Below are positions 45,301 to 56,842 of a stretch of 64,000 nt of DNA, piece after piece (the stretch's first letter is position 1; each line of letters opens with the position of its first letter). The stretch spans positions 57,898-121,897 of the forward strand of contig JAFZWM010000002.1 of assembly GCA_017617315.1 (NCBI GenBank), given 5' to 3'. A program made the position numbers and the translations under genes. This stretch comes from Bacteroidaceae bacterium. GTDB taxonomy: Bacteria; Bacteroidota; Bacteroidia; Bacteroidales; Bacteroidaceae. The notes beneath the pieces were generated by a model, which worked only from the letters and a program-made list of their open reading frames with translations, did not search any database and had not been told where the DNA came from.

Positions 45301-46551
45301 TATCTTGCAACTGCAATCAAGAAAGATGGCGAATGTCGCGTATCGTTCGGAAATATCGGCATACGTTATGGTATAGTCCGTGCTGTGGGCTACAAAAACG
45401 GCAAGCCGGCGGCCGAAGACATGATTATGGACTCTTCAAAGCCCGAATCTCCGAAAATGTCGCTTCTTGCACAGGGCGACAGCCATCGCGAGGCAGTTAG
45501 CATCAAGGGTGAGGAGAATCAGAACTACATCTATCGCATAAACTGCGGCGGCGACGATTATACAGACGAGTATGGCCAGCTTTGGCATCAGGACAACAAG
45601 GCGGTTTCGCACTCGTGGGACGACCGTTTCGACGGCCTTCAGCCTTATCTTGGAAGCCAGCGCACCATCTCCGCGCCTATCAAAGGCACAAGGGACATGA
45701 AACTGATGCAGTCGTTCCGTTTCGGGCGCGAGCAGCTTTATTACGAATTTAAGGTTGGGGCTGATGTCGGCACAAACTATCGCATCGAACTCTATATGAT
45801 TGAGCCGTGGATTGGCCGTGGCGAGTCGTACACCGCCGACAAGGAAGGACTCCGCCTCTTCGACGTAGCTGTGAACGATTCGGTAAAACTCCGCAACGTC
45901 GACCTTTGGGCAGAACGAGGCTTTGCCGGACTATGCAAGTTTGTTGTCTATTCTCGTGCCAAGGACGGAAAACTTCGCATCTCGTTCCCTCGCGTGGCGG
46001 TGGGCGAGGCGGTAATTTCAGCCATCGCAATCTCGGTCGATTCTTCGGTCGGAAACATCGAAACAATAAAACTTCAAGCCGACAAGAACTTCAGTTGGGC
46101 TGAGGCCGACAAGCAGGTTTACGAGAAGATGCCGGAAAATCTTCTGCCAAAAGAAGACAACGTCCGTGCGCAGATGACCTACGAGGCCGAAGATGCCGCC
46201 GTTAAGGGCAAGAAGACGGTGAAGGAGCACAAGAAACAGACGGGCGTATTCTTCGAGAAAGGCGGAAGCGGCTCTGTTGTTTGGAACATCTCCACCGGAC
46301 TGGCTCAGGAATACACGCTCCGATTCAAGTACATGAATCAGAATGCCGAGCCGGTGAAGGCTCATGTGCGCATGATTGATGCCAAAGGCGTTGTCCTCTT
46401 CGAGCAAGACATGCTGTTGCCCGATACGCCAGCCAAGTGGAAGGTCGTAAACACCACCACAGGCTCGTTCATCAACGCCGGACACTACAAGATAGAACTT
46501 TCGGCAAAAGACATGAAGGGACTTTCCTTCGATGCCTTGATTGTAGAGTAA
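42361..46551 (+). CDS. Secreted GH43-like/GH2 fusion hydrolase with C-terminal carbohydrate-binding domains
   Basis: 1396 aa from the ATG at 42361 (MKYYRLTITLILAALVTAFARA); the frame also opens at 42313, inside the previous gene, and is not used. Residues about 40-375 are a five-bladed propeller of the GH43/GH32 type (KIDCPTVFREGKKWLMTYVV with Asp57, YETWLAESDNLLEWR, ITGDAQIKKIGDLYVMFYF). Residues 395-960 are a GH2 enzyme: jelly roll (VSVPHNWDTYEGARQM), Ig domain, then a barrel with acid/base Glu781 (GLQNEST) and nucleophile Glu851 (NGEYGAW). Then follow a malectin-like region and a CBM35/CBM6-like module (YEAEDAAVKG). Two catalytic units in one chain suggest sequential cuts on one side chain. 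Confidence 0.85.
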   Translation: MKYYRLTITLILAALVTAFARAQVVTQERMAQIYEEVKTPYKYGMVVAPADNKHKIDCPTVFREGKKWLMTYVVYNGKGGTDGRGYETWLAESDNLLEWRTVGCILKYRDGFWDANQRGGFPGLLNTDWEGSEELGKFKGKNWMTYIGGSGTGYEAVNAPLSIGLAWTSKPIARGDEWQSLATPLLSYNDADAQWWEKLTQYKSTIYFDKSKKLGAPFVMYYNAGGINPETKWKGERIGIALSKDMKKWKRFDGNPVFSHESSGTITGDAQIKKIGDLYVMFYFSAFNPTRAYKAYNTFACSYDLVHWYDWLGDDLIYPSKPYDELFAHKSFVLKHNGVVYHFYCAVNNAEQRGIAVATSKPMGKSRVSFPEPDAKGRRTVINLKDNWNTCLLDNDGKKLEKQEWKKVSVPHNWDTYEGARQMIHGNLHGSAVYRTEVDVPEIKPNQHVFIRLEGVGSYGTLSVNGSKVADRQPMGRVTHTYEIGKFLKSGAKNTIEILAEHPSGIKDMPWVCGGCSSEWGFSEGSQPLGIFRPVVLEITDEVRVEPFGVHVWNTDKASASSAEIFVETEVKNYASAEQKIQLISKICNADGVQKMRLTDEVVLVPGETKIVRQKGFLDSPQLWSDASPYLYKVVTLVKRNGKTVDEENTAFGVRTISWPLTRKDGDKRFMINGKPVFIHGVCEYEHLFGMSHAFTPEQVMARVKQITDLGFNAFRDAHHPHNLLYQHEWDKRGIVWWPQFSAHIWYDTPAFRNNFKQLLRQWVKERRNSPSLVLWGLQNESTLPRDFAAECSEIIRQMDPTATNMRLITTCNGGEGTDWNVIQNWSGTYGGHPDRYDNELKNDKQLLNGEYGAWRTLDFHGSASLDTKAYTEDRACNLLELKMRKAWSVKDSVCGQFQWIYSSHDNPGRRQPDEALRLIDKVGPYNYKGIVTPWEEPSDMYYLYRAIGGKEPMVRIISLEKVYTNCDSVRLYNDVAENEYLATAIKKDGECRVSFGNIGIRYGIVRAVGYKNGKPAAEDMIMDSSKPESPKMSLLAQGDSHREAVSIKGEENQNYIYRINCGGDDYTDEYGQLWHQDNKAVSHSWDDRFDGLQPYLGSQRTISAPIKGTRDMKLMQSFRFGREQLYYEFKVGADVGTNYRIELYMIEPWIGRGESYTADKEGLRLFDVAVNDSVKLRNVDLWAERGFAGLCKFVVYSRAKDGKLRISFPRVAVGEAVISAIAISVDSSVGNIETIKLQADKNFSWAEADKQVYEKMPENLLPKEDNVRAQMTYEAEDAAVKGKKTVKEHKKQTGVFFEKGGSGSVVWNISTGLAQEYTLRFKYMNQNAEPVKAHVRMIDAKGVVLFEQDMLLPDTPAKWKVVNTTTGSFINAGHYKIELSAKDMKGLSFDALIVE

Positions 46552-46563
46552 AATATTTTTTAG

Positions 46564-49818
<3,255 letters not shown>

Positions 49819-49831
49819 ACAGAAAACAGTA

Positions 49832-52666
49832 ATGATAAACAGAAAATCTTTAGTCGGAATCCTTGCCCTTGCGCTCTCTACGGCAGCGTGGGCAGGCGTT
49901 CCGCCAATAACTCAGGTTCAGTATCTTAGCGGCCACGGCTGCGACGATATGGTTCAGTGGGACTTTAAGTGCTCGGGCGGAAACAACTCGGGCAAGTGGA
50001 CTAAAATCGGAGTCCCTTCGTGCTGGGAGTGTCAGGGTTTCGGAACGTTCCAGTACGGCATGAAGTTCTACGGAAAGGCTTTTCCCGAAGGCATTGCCGA
50101 CGAGAAGGGCGAGTACAAGTACGAGTTCAACCTTCCGGCCGAGTGGAACGGCAAGGAAGTATATCTGATTTTCGAGGCTGCCATGACCGACTGCAAGGCG
50201 CAGATTAACGGTCGCAAGGCTGTGGGCCTGCATCAGGGCGGATTCTACCGCTTTACGGCCGATGTTACCGACCGCGTTTTCTTCGGCTCAAAGAAGAATG
50301 TGCTCACCGTTCAGGTAAGCAAGGAGAGCGAGAACGCCGGCGTGAACCTCTCCGAGCGCCGTGCCGACTATTGGAATTTCGGCGGATTGATTCGCCCCGT
50401 GTTCATGGTGGCGCGTCCGGCTCTCAACATTCATCAGATTTCTATTGATGCCAAGGCCGACGGCCATTTCACCGCCATCTGCGAGCTAAACCGCGCTCTC
50501 GAAGGTGCTAAAATCCGCACCGAGATTTTCGACATGAAGGGCAAGAAGGTGGGCAGCAACGAATCTGCCGTAAGAGGCGGAAGCGACCGCTGCGATGTCG
50601 ATTTCAGCCTTAAGGGCATAAGCCAGTGGAGTGCCGAGAAGCCCGTAAGATACGAAGCCCGATTCACACTTATTGATAAAAACGGAAAAGAACTGCATCT
50701 TGAGAAAGAAAAATTCGGTTTCCGCACCATCGAGGTGCGTGCCAACGACGGACTTTACATCAACGGCGTGAAGATGAAGGTGCGCGGAGTTAACCGCCAC
50801 AGCTTCCGTCCCGAGAGCGGCCGCACCCTTAGCAAGGCAAAGAACATTGAGGATGTCGTCCTCATCAAGAGCATGAACATGAATGCCGTCCGCCTGAGTC
50901 ATTATCCTGCCGACCCAGAGTTTCTCGACGCCTGCGATTCGCTCGGACTGTATGTGATGAACGAGCTTACAGGCTGGCACGGCCACCACGAGACAGCCGT
51001 GGGCAAGATTCTTGTAAAAGAGATGGTTACGCGCGATGTAAACCATCCGTCGGTAATCTGGTGGAGCAACGGAAACGAAAAGGGCTGGAACGACGAGCTT
51101 AACGGCGAGTTCCATCTCTACGACCCGCAGAAGCGTCCCGTAATCCATCCGCAGGGCAACTTCGGAGGCTTCGAGACGATGCACTATCGTTCGTATGGCG
51201 AGACGCAGAACTATCTCCGCAAGCCCGAAATCTTCATGCCGACAGAATTTCTGCACGGTTTGTACGACGGCGGACACGGCGCTGGTCTTGACGATTATTG
51301 GAAGATGATGTACAAGCATCCGCGTTGCGCCGGAGGCTTCCTCTGGGCATTGGTTGACGAGGGCGTGAAGCGTGTTGACATGAACGGCTTCATCGACAAC
51401 GTGGGCAGCTACGGATGCGACGGACTTGTAGGTCCTCACTACGAGAAGGAGGGCAGTTATTTTACCGTGAAGGAGATTTGGTGTCCTGTTCAGATTTCGG
51501 TAGAGAACGGCATCATCAATATCGAAAACAGATACGATTTTACCAACCTCAACGAGTGTAAGTTCAAGTGGCAGTGGGTTAAGTTTGCCGCTCAGAACGG
51601 CAAGGCAAAGAACGGCGAGTTTACCGTTGTAAAGGGCGGCGAACTGAAAGGTCCGAATGTCGCGCCTCATTCATCAGGCTCTCTCAAACTCCCTGTTGAC
51701 AAGTGCGATGGGGCAGAGGCTCTCTACATCACCGCATCAGACCAATACGGAAACGAACTCTTCACATGGAGCTACCCAGTCAAGAACCAGCCGTGGGTTG
51801 CCGGAAAGTCGGGCGCAAAGGCACAGGCTTCCGAGGCCGATACAATTCTTACGGTCAAGGCTGGCAATACCGAATATTCGTTCAGCAAGAAGAACGGCTA
51901 TCTCTTGGGTGTGAAGGCTGGCGGAAAGTCGTTCAGCTTCTCTAACGGCCCTCGTGCCGTTGTCGTGCGTCGCGAAGACCGCTCAATGGATCAGTTCTAC
52001 AACCACGACGACAAGGACGCCAAGCAGAAGGAGCGTCTTTACGAACTCTTCCCTGAGGCAGCGCAGTTTGTTGGCTTCCAGAAGGAGCAGAGCGGCGACA
52101 GCCTCGTTGTTACGGCTCAGTACAAGCTCGGAAACATTGACAAGGCTCGCTGGGCGTTTGCGCTGGATGGCTCGGTAAATCTTCAGTACACATACAATTT
52201 CAGTGGAGTAGTTGATATGATGGGCATCGCCTTCGACTATCCAGAGACAAAAGTAAAGAGCAAGTCGTGGGTTGGAAGCGGTCCTTACCGCGTTTATCAG
52301 AACCGCATCAAGGGAACAAAGTACGGCTATTGGCAGAACGACTACAACGACCCTATTCCGGGCGAGTCGTTCACATATCCCGAGTTCAAGGGCTATTTCG
52401 ATAATGTTGATTGGATGAACATCGAAACCGCCGAGGGCACAATCTGCCTGAAGAACAATACACCAAACGTATACATCGGCGTATATCAGCCACGCGACGG
52501 CCGCGACCGCCAGTTGTGGACATTCCCGGAGACTGGCATCTCGGTGCTCAACGTCATTGCACCAGCCCGAAACAAGGTCAATTCAACCGATTTGTGCGGC
52601 CCTCAGTCGCAGGCCAAGTGGGTTGACGGCCCGGTAAACGGAAACATAACATTAAAGTTTGAATAA
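49832..52666 (+). CDS. Secreted GH2 exo-glycosidase of beta-galactosidase/uronidase type
   Basis: 944 aa, signal peptide MINRKSLVGILALALSTAAWA. The N-terminal jelly roll (KIGVPSCWECQGFGTFQYG, NFGGLIRPVFMVARP), Ig domain and barrel (VRGVNRHSFRPESGRTLSK, SHYPADPEFLDACDSLGLYV) are GH2. Acid/base is Glu416 in SNGNEKGW and nucleophile Glu472 in MPTEFLHGLYDG. It diverges from LacZ around the active site (ELTGWHGHHET, GGHGAGLDDYW), so its sugar may differ: GH2 also holds beta-glucuronidases and beta-galacturonidases. Last gene of the operon, followed by a strong terminator. Confidence 0.88.
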   Translation: MINRKSLVGILALALSTAAWAGVPPITQVQYLSGHGCDDMVQWDFKCSGGNNSGKWTKIGVPSCWECQGFGTFQYGMKFYGKAFPEGIADEKGEYKYEFNLPAEWNGKEVYLIFEAAMTDCKAQINGRKAVGLHQGGFYRFTADVTDRVFFGSKKNVLTVQVSKESENAGVNLSERRADYWNFGGLIRPVFMVARPALNIHQISIDAKADGHFTAICELNRALEGAKIRTEIFDMKGKKVGSNESAVRGGSDRCDVDFSLKGISQWSAEKPVRYEARFTLIDKNGKELHLEKEKFGFRTIEVRANDGLYINGVKMKVRGVNRHSFRPESGRTLSKAKNIEDVVLIKSMNMNAVRLSHYPADPEFLDACDSLGLYVMNELTGWHGHHETAVGKILVKEMVTRDVNHPSVIWWSNGNEKGWNDELNGEFHLYDPQKRPVIHPQGNFGGFETMHYRSYGETQNYLRKPEIFMPTEFLHGLYDGGHGAGLDDYWKMMYKHPRCAGGFLWALVDEGVKRVDMNGFIDNVGSYGCDGLVGPHYEKEGSYFTVKEIWCPVQISVENGIINIENRYDFTNLNECKFKWQWVKFAAQNGKAKNGEFTVVKGGELKGPNVAPHSSGSLKLPVDKCDGAEALYITASDQYGNELFTWSYPVKNQPWVAGKSGAKAQASEADTILTVKAGNTEYSFSKKNGYLLGVKAGGKSFSFSNGPRAVVVRREDRSMDQFYNHDDKDAKQKERLYELFPEAAQFVGFQKEQSGDSLVVTAQYKLGNIDKARWAFALDGSVNLQYTYNFSGVVDMMGIAFDYPETKVKSKSWVGSGPYRVYQNRIKGTKYGYWQNDYNDPIPGESFTYPEFKGYFDNVDWMNIETAEGTICLKNNTPNVYIGVYQPRDGRDRQLWTFPETGISVLNVIAPARNKVNSTDLCGPQSQAKWVDGPVNGNITLKFE

Positions 52667-52692
52667 AGAATCCCGCATTTAATTGGGTTTCG

Positions 52693-52729
52693 CGCCTTGA
52701 TTGCCACTCGGCTTTCAAGGCGTTTTTTT
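52693..52729 (+). terminator. Terminator of the glycoside hydrolase operon
   Basis: CGCCTTGA (52693-52700) and TCAAGGCG (52715-52722) form a perfect 8-bp stem, followed by a T7 run. It begins 26 nt after the last hydrolase stop. Confidence 0.9.
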
Positions 52730-52805
52730 GTCTGGTTATCCTGAAAAAGTGTAAAGATTCGTCTGCTTATTTTTCTTGTAGCCAAATGCCTTCTCAATGA
52801 CTATC

Positions 52806-53771
52806 CTAAACCGACAAATACAGAGCAAAGAATACGGCGGCAATAAGTACGAGCAGACAGATGAAAGAGATAATCGTGGTCAGCACCAGATACCCCAGAA
52901 CACGCCGCTTTGAGTAGCCCGTAAGCTGTTTCAGAGTGATGAAAATCATCATTATCGCCATCAGCTTAAGAATCTTCGAGCCTAACAGATGCCCCGTTAT
53001 CGAAAATATGCTGTACGAGTTGGATATGTACACAAGCGCCACCACAAACTCCGAGAACCTTAGCCGCTCAATGTTTGGCGTGGTTCGGAAGAAAAAGAAC
53101 ATCGGCACAGAGAACAGAATCATCATGAACAGATGTGACACCGTTGGGTTTGCCTTGCAGAACTCATAGATAGTCGAAGTGTAGTACTTGTATCCCTTCA
53201 GCACCTTCTGTCTGTCTTTTACCGATATCATTATGTCGCCCTCCGGGTCTATGTTCTCTTCTTCCAGCAGTTCCTTTACGGCCTTGTCGTCTACCGTTAT
53301 CTCCACGCCCGACTTCTCCTCATTCTTGTGGTTTCTATCTGGCATGAATCCCGATTCAACCAGCAGCGATACGGTTGCCAGAAGAAAGAACATCTCGAAC
53401 GGCGGAAAATAAGCCGAGTGCATTCCGCTAAGATAGTCGCGAATCATGTAGCCCGGGCGCAGAATAAGGTCGCGTATGCTGCGGAACATACTGCGGTTGC
53501 CCACGCCCCACACGTTAAGAAAAAGCTGTATGGTCTTGGTAAACGAGAACCGCCCGATGCTGGCAGACTGACCGCAGCGTGGGCAGTAGTTGCCTACGAA
53601 TGTAGTGCCGCACGATGCGCACTTATGGCTCTCGTCCGACATCGGGTCTACTCTGTGAGGCCTGTGCTGCCATATGCGGAATGAGCGCAGCAAAATGTCG
53701 CGCTTGTGCTTGTTTATAACGTATGATGCTGCGTTTCTTAGTTTGCTGATGCTTATCAATATTGCTTTCAT
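52806..53771 (-). CDS. DUF3667 membrane protein with zinc ribbon
   Basis: 321 aa. A short zinc ribbon CASCGTTFVGNYCPRCGQ (Cys51, 54, 63, 66) is followed by RFSFTKTIQLFLNVWGVGNR, LILRPGYMIRDYLSGMHSAY and FPPFEMFFLLATVSLL, the core of DUF3667, and several C-terminal transmembrane helices. The residues before the ribbon (RIWQHRPHRVDPMSDE) resemble other Prevotella members, so the upstream ATG is kept. Function unknown. It converges on the hydrolase operon. Confidence 0.85.
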   Translation of the reverse strand: MKAILISISKLRNAASYVINKHKRDILLRSFRIWQHRPHRVDPMSDESHKCASCGTTFVGNYCPRCGQSASIGRFSFTKTIQLFLNVWGVGNRSMFRSIRDLILRPGYMIRDYLSGMHSAYFPPFEMFFLLATVSLLVESGFMPDRNHKNEEKSGVEITVDDKAVKELLEEENIDPEGDIMISVKDRQKVLKGYKYYTSTIYEFCKANPTVSHLFMMILFSVPMFFFFRTTPNIERLRFSEFVVALVYISNSYSIFSITGHLLGSKILKLMAIMMIFITLKQLTGYSKRRVLGYLVLTTIISFICLLVLIAAVFFALYLSV

Positions 53772-53939
53772 TATGCTGTAGATGTCTGTGGGGGTTAGCT
53801 TTCGTCAGGCGCGAATGTGCCAAAACGGAGTGGCAAAAATACAAAATACATTGGTTTCTGACAGAAAAATGACTTGAAAAAGATGCTTAAAGGGTGATTT
53901 TTGTAAATCGGTATCAGAAAAAAGAGTGGCGGACAGAAA

Positions 53940-53974
53940 TAAAAAAACTGGCAGAAACCAAAGGCTCTGCCAGT
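53940..53974 (-). terminator. Terminator after the outer-membrane protein gene
   Basis: On the minus strand ACTGGCAGA (53974-53966) and TCTGCCAGT (53955-53947) pair perfectly over 9 bp, followed by a T7-8 run. It lies about 30 nt past the stop of the barrel gene. Confidence 0.88.
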
Positions 53975-54004
53975 CTCGTATATAATCACAAATTCTTATT
54001 CAGT

Positions 54005-54661
54005 TTAGAAAACCCATCCAAGGTGGAGTGCAGGCTCTGAGTAGAAGGCAATAGAAGTATTGCTCTCGTTATTCTCAGCTTTTTGTTTGTAACTTCCAGA
54101 TTTGACTTCATAATCCTTGTATGTTCTGTTTGAGAATGACAAACCGAACTCAGCACCTACATAAAGTTTCTTGTAGATGAAGAAGTTTGCGCCAGTAAAG
54201 CCCTTGAGGCTAAATCTTGTAGAACATGGGTCTACTGTACTGGCTGACCAATCGCTTGGAACTGCACCAGAAATTTCTGCGTCGCCAAGTTTTCCACCGC
54301 CGAATGTAGTAGCAAAGCCAAGCTGGCCACCAGCATATAGGTCGATACGATCAAAAGAAGCAAAGTGATTTTCAATACCCAAGTCGATAGAGAATGAACC
54401 AGCGTGTTTGCTTACTTCATGTCCCATATATTTATCAGATTTTCTGTCGTATCCGAATCCGAGGTTTACACGAGCGGCGTTCTTGTCATTGAAGAAGTAT
54501 CTTGCGTTGATAGAACCGCCATTCAACTTGATAGTGTTGAAACTGTTTGAGAATGGGTTGAAGCCTACCTCTACTGCGATATCGCCTTCCTCAGCCTCAT
54601 ACTGTGCGTTTGCGCATAGAGAAAATACTGCAACAAGTGCAGACAGAATAATTCTTTTCAT
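54005..54661 (-). CDS. Small outer-membrane beta-barrel protein
   Basis: 218 aa. Signal peptide MKRIILSALVAVFSLCANAQ, then alternating amphipathic strands typical of 8- to 10-strand porin-like or OmpA-type barrels (IAVEVGFNPFSNSF, NARYFFNDKNAARVNLGFGY, DLYAGGQLGFATTFGG, KLYVGAEFGLSFSN). It ends in HLGWVF, an aromatic C-terminal residue as required by the barrel assembly machinery. No catalytic motif is seen. A perfect promoter lies about 100 nt upstream, and a terminator follows, so it is monocistronic. Confidence 0.82.
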   Translation of the reverse strand: MKRIILSALVAVFSLCANAQYEAEEGDIAVEVGFNPFSNSFNTIKLNGGSINARYFFNDKNAARVNLGFGYDRKSDKYMGHEVSKHAGSFSIDLGIENHFASFDRIDLYAGGQLGFATTFGGGKLGDAEISGAVPSDWSASTVDPCSTRFSLKGFTGANFFIYKKLYVGAEFGLSFSNRTYKDYEVKSGSYKQKAENNESNTSIAFYSEPALHLGWVF

Positions 54662-54757
54662 GTTTTAGTTTTAATGTTTTTTCCTACTCTAATTCAATTG
54701 AAAATGTTTGGCGGAAACAGGTTTTCGGAATCCCCTCGTCCGCCATTTTTTGCGGTG

Positions 54758-54788
54758 CAAAAATAATCCACAAAATCTAACCGACAAA
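54758..54788 (-). promoter_or_regulatory. Promoter of the outer-membrane protein gene
   Basis: On the minus strand TTTG (54785-54788), a 19-nt spacer and TATTTTTG (54758-54765). The start site near 54752 leaves a leader of about 90 nt before the ATG at 54661, long enough to carry post-transcriptional control. Confidence 0.75.
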
Positions 54789-54876
54789 ATATTCTGTTGT
54801 AAAAATAGTTTTTTTGTTCAAAATTTAGATATTTGGATATCTGAATCATTTGTTTGTATATTGTTTTGTGCGACAA

Positions 54877-54920
54877 TAGCAAGGGGGTAGTAAGGGGATA
54901 GTAAGGGGATAGCAAGGGGG
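54877..54920. repeat. Four tandem 11-bp units (TAGYAAGGGGR)
   Basis: TAGCAAGGGGG, TAGTAAGGGGA, TAGTAAGGGGA and TAGCAAGGGGG follow one another at 54877, 54888, 54899 and 54910. The unit differs in sequence from that at 19772 but has the same 11-bp length, and the next 11 bases contain GGTTCGAG. The 500-nt spacer 54662-55162 holds this, the promoter at 54758 and a direct repeat, with no gene. Confidence 0.85.
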
Positions 54921-54955
54921 AAGGTTCGAGTGAGGTAGGTAATTTAGAATTCACA

Positions 54956-55130
54956 ATTCAAAATTGACAATTCGGAGAGAAATTTGAAAATTAAAACTTG
55001 AAAAAGTCCTGATTCCTGTGCGAATTCGGGGACTAATCCTTCGGGATGCCTTTGGGATTCGTTCGGGTTTTTCTATGTCCTCTTGCTTTTGCCGAAATTC
55101 CGCGCTCGACCAGAGAATGGTCGCGGAATT
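54956..55130 (+). repeat. Left direct repeat flanking the ATPase gene
   Basis: ATTCAAAATTGACAATTCGG, GAGAGAAATTTGAAAATT, then TAATCCTTCGG/GATGCCTTTGG/GATTCGTTCGG (three 11-nt units, 55034-55066), then CTTGCTTTTGCCGAAATTC. The same order of blocks recurs at 56406-56578 in the same orientation. Within it, the minus strand at about 55090-55112 reads GGTCGAGCGCGGAATTTCGG, a match to the dispersed element at 22336, and GGTCG/CGGAATTCCGG makes a palindrome to about 55135. Confidence 0.85.
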
Positions 55131-55162
55131 CCGGCTTGGCAGAATCACGAATTTTCGACAGA

Positions 55163-56320
55163 CTATTCGTAGTACTTCTGGCGTTTTAGCCATAGTTTGA
55201 AAAGGGAATCGTTGATTGCTACCGTCTGTCCGTCTATGTCTATCAAATCCTTTTTTTGCAACGATTTTTTTACCGACTGAATGTTGGGGGACGATATCAG
55301 ACGGTATTTCTTTATCACGTCCTTGCGGCTGAAGCCTGTCGATATCCCGTCGGCTACGGCTCTCAGAAAATTTACTTGCAGTTCCGACAGCTGTTCAACC
55401 TCCCTTTGGTAAAACACCTTGTTCTGCTCTAAAAGGTCATCTATCGCTCCGCTTATGTCGCTGTCTGTAACGGTCTTGTCGCATTTGTACCACACCAGCC
55501 ACGACAAATGTTGAACGTACGACGACAGATTCTCGGTTGCCTCGCATATCGTGGCGGCTTGTTTGGCTGTTATGCTCTTGCCGCTGTCGTTGAATTTCTT
55601 GCAGATGAAATCAACCCACTCCTCGGTATCTATTTTCTTCAGAAATATCATGTCGCCAAACTTGTAGAAAGGCATGCTCTTGTCGTTGAAGATGTTTTCC
55701 ATCAGATGTTTCTTGCTTCCAAACATGCAGTAGGTAACGTTCTGCTGATGCTGCCACACCGAGCGCAGCTTCTTCTGGAAGGTAACGGCATCCGAGAAGT
55801 CGGCAATCTGCTGAAACTCATCGAGGCACACCACAATCCTTATGCCTTTCTTCTGCGCAATCTTCTCGGGCAGTTGCAGAATGTCGCTTTCCGTATCGTC
55901 TTGCGGATTCCACTCAAACGAGAGCGAGAAGTCGTTCAGCGGGTCTGAGCCGAACGAGAATTTCGGCGAGATGTTAGACAGAAATGTCCTTGCCATCTCT
56001 ACCCATTCTTCGAGTTTCGAAGAAGTCTGCTTTATTACAGCCGATGCAAAGGAATGATAGAATTCGTACTCCGACTTGCATTGAAAGATGTCGATGAAAA
56101 CGCATTTTATCTCTGTGCCCGAAGTGCTTGTACGGCTCTTGCCAATGTCGCCGATAACCTTTTTTACGAGCGATGTCTTTCCCCAACGGCGCGGCGAGAT
56201 CAGAATTGTGCTTATGCCGTGCGTAAGGTTGGCGGTGAGGCGCTTGGCGTCTTCCGTTCGGTCTGTAAAATAAGAGCCTTCGGCAGCCTTGCCAAAGACA
56301 AAGGGATTCTCTTTAGCCAT
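55163..56320 (-). CDS. AAA-type ATPase of the archaeal/bacterial PF01637 group
   Basis: 385 aa. Starts NPFVFGKAAEGSYFTDR, with Walker A ILISPRRWGKTSLV at 40-53 and Walker B IRIVVCLDEFQQI at about 185; the ISPRRWGKTSL form is typical of this group. The C-terminal third is a winged-helix region (QLSELQVNFLRAVADGIS, GFSRKDVIKKYRLISSPN, VKKSLQKKDLI). These proteins are common and often multicopy in Bacteroidetes; they are thought to be STAND-like or DNA-binding ATPases, function not settled. The gene has its own promoter with a palindromic site, and lies between two 170-bp direct repeats, as a cassette would. Confidence 0.88.
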   Translation of the reverse strand: MAKENPFVFGKAAEGSYFTDRTEDAKRLTANLTHGISTILISPRRWGKTSLVKKVIGDIGKSRTSTSGTEIKCVFIDIFQCKSEYEFYHSFASAVIKQTSSKLEEWVEMARTFLSNISPKFSFGSDPLNDFSLSFEWNPQDDTESDILQLPEKIAQKKGIRIVVCLDEFQQIADFSDAVTFQKKLRSVWQHQQNVTYCMFGSKKHLMENIFNDKSMPFYKFGDMIFLKKIDTEEWVDFICKKFNDSGKSITAKQAATICEATENLSSYVQHLSWLVWYKCDKTVTDSDISGAIDDLLEQNKVFYQREVEQLSELQVNFLRAVADGISTGFSRKDVIKKYRLISSPNIQSVKKSLQKKDLIDIDGQTVAINDSLFKLWLKRQKYYE

Positions 56321-56339
56321 ATTAGTTACTTTATTGCTG

Positions 56340-56398
56340 CAAATATAAGTAATAACTCTGTTAGTAACAAACTTATTACTAAGAATGTTGTTACTAAT
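56340..56398 (-). promoter_or_regulatory. ATPase promoter with a palindromic operator-like site
   Basis: On the minus strand TTTG (56368-56371), a 20-nt spacer and TATATTTG (56340-56347) form a consensus promoter 20 nt ahead of the ATPase start. TTAGTAACAA (56361-56370) and TTGTTACTAA (56389-56398) are a perfect 10-bp inverted repeat overlapping the -33 element, with a further TTATTACTAA between. This is the layout of an operator; autoregulation by the winged-helix ATPase is one possible reading. Confidence 0.7.
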
Positions 56399-56405
56399 GA
56401 AGTTG

Positions 56406-56578
56406 ATTCAAAATTGACAATTCGGAGAGAAACTTGAGAATTGAAACTTGAAAGTTGAAAAAGTCGTGATTTCTGTGCGGATTCGTGGGGCTAATCCTTC
56501 GGGATGCCTTCGGGATTCGTTCGGGTTTTCTGCGTTGCCTTGCTTCTGCCGAATTTCCGCACTTGCCCTATGGTCGCA
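56406..56578 (+). repeat. Right direct repeat flanking the ATPase gene
   Basis: Same block order as 54956-55130: ATTCAAAATTGACAATTCGG, GAGAGAAACTTGAGAATT, three 11-nt units TAATCCTTCGG/GATGCCTTCGG/GATTCGTTCGG (56492-56524), then CTTGCTTCTGCCGAATTTC. Some spacing differs and it has an added TTGAAAG. From 56579 to 56842 I see only an AT-rich leader with a promoter at 56671. Confidence 0.85.
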
Positions 56579-56670
56579 GTTCTTAAGAAAATGAGCTATA
56601 TTAGTAGATGAAAAATGCTTTTTGATATGAATCAAATTAATGGTCTAAAATAAGATTTATTATGATTTAT

Positions 56671-56702
56671 TTTGAAAAATATAAATAGTTTATATAAATT
56701 TG
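56671..56702 (+). promoter_or_regulatory. Promoter of the lipoprotein gene at 56843
   Basis: TTTG (56671-56674), a 20-nt spacer and TAAATTTG (56695-56702). The start site near 56709 gives a leader of about 134 nt. Confidence 0.75.
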
Positions 56703-56842
56703 CAAATAAATTAAAGTAAAAAGAAAACCAAATAACAAAACTTGTGTTTCCAAGTAGCAATGCCTGAAGCTTTTAGATGGCGTATAGTATGAAATGAGTG
56801 GGAAGTTTATCTTTTCTACCTGTAAACACTAATCAAACAAAT

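Noticed and set aside
50486..51670. 394-aa minus-strand frame inside the last GH2 gene
   Set aside because: Shadow of the GH2 barrel, no independent support.
53642..53771. Later start for the DUF3667 gene at 53642 (MSDESHKCASC)
   Set aside because: The upstream residues, including RIWQHRPHRV, look like the N terminus of other Prevotella members I recall, so the longer form is kept; not certain.
54956..56578. Insertion sequence or integron cassette around the ATPase gene
   Set aside because: The flanking repeats are direct, not terminal inverted; no transposase or integrase is present and no target-site duplication is evident.
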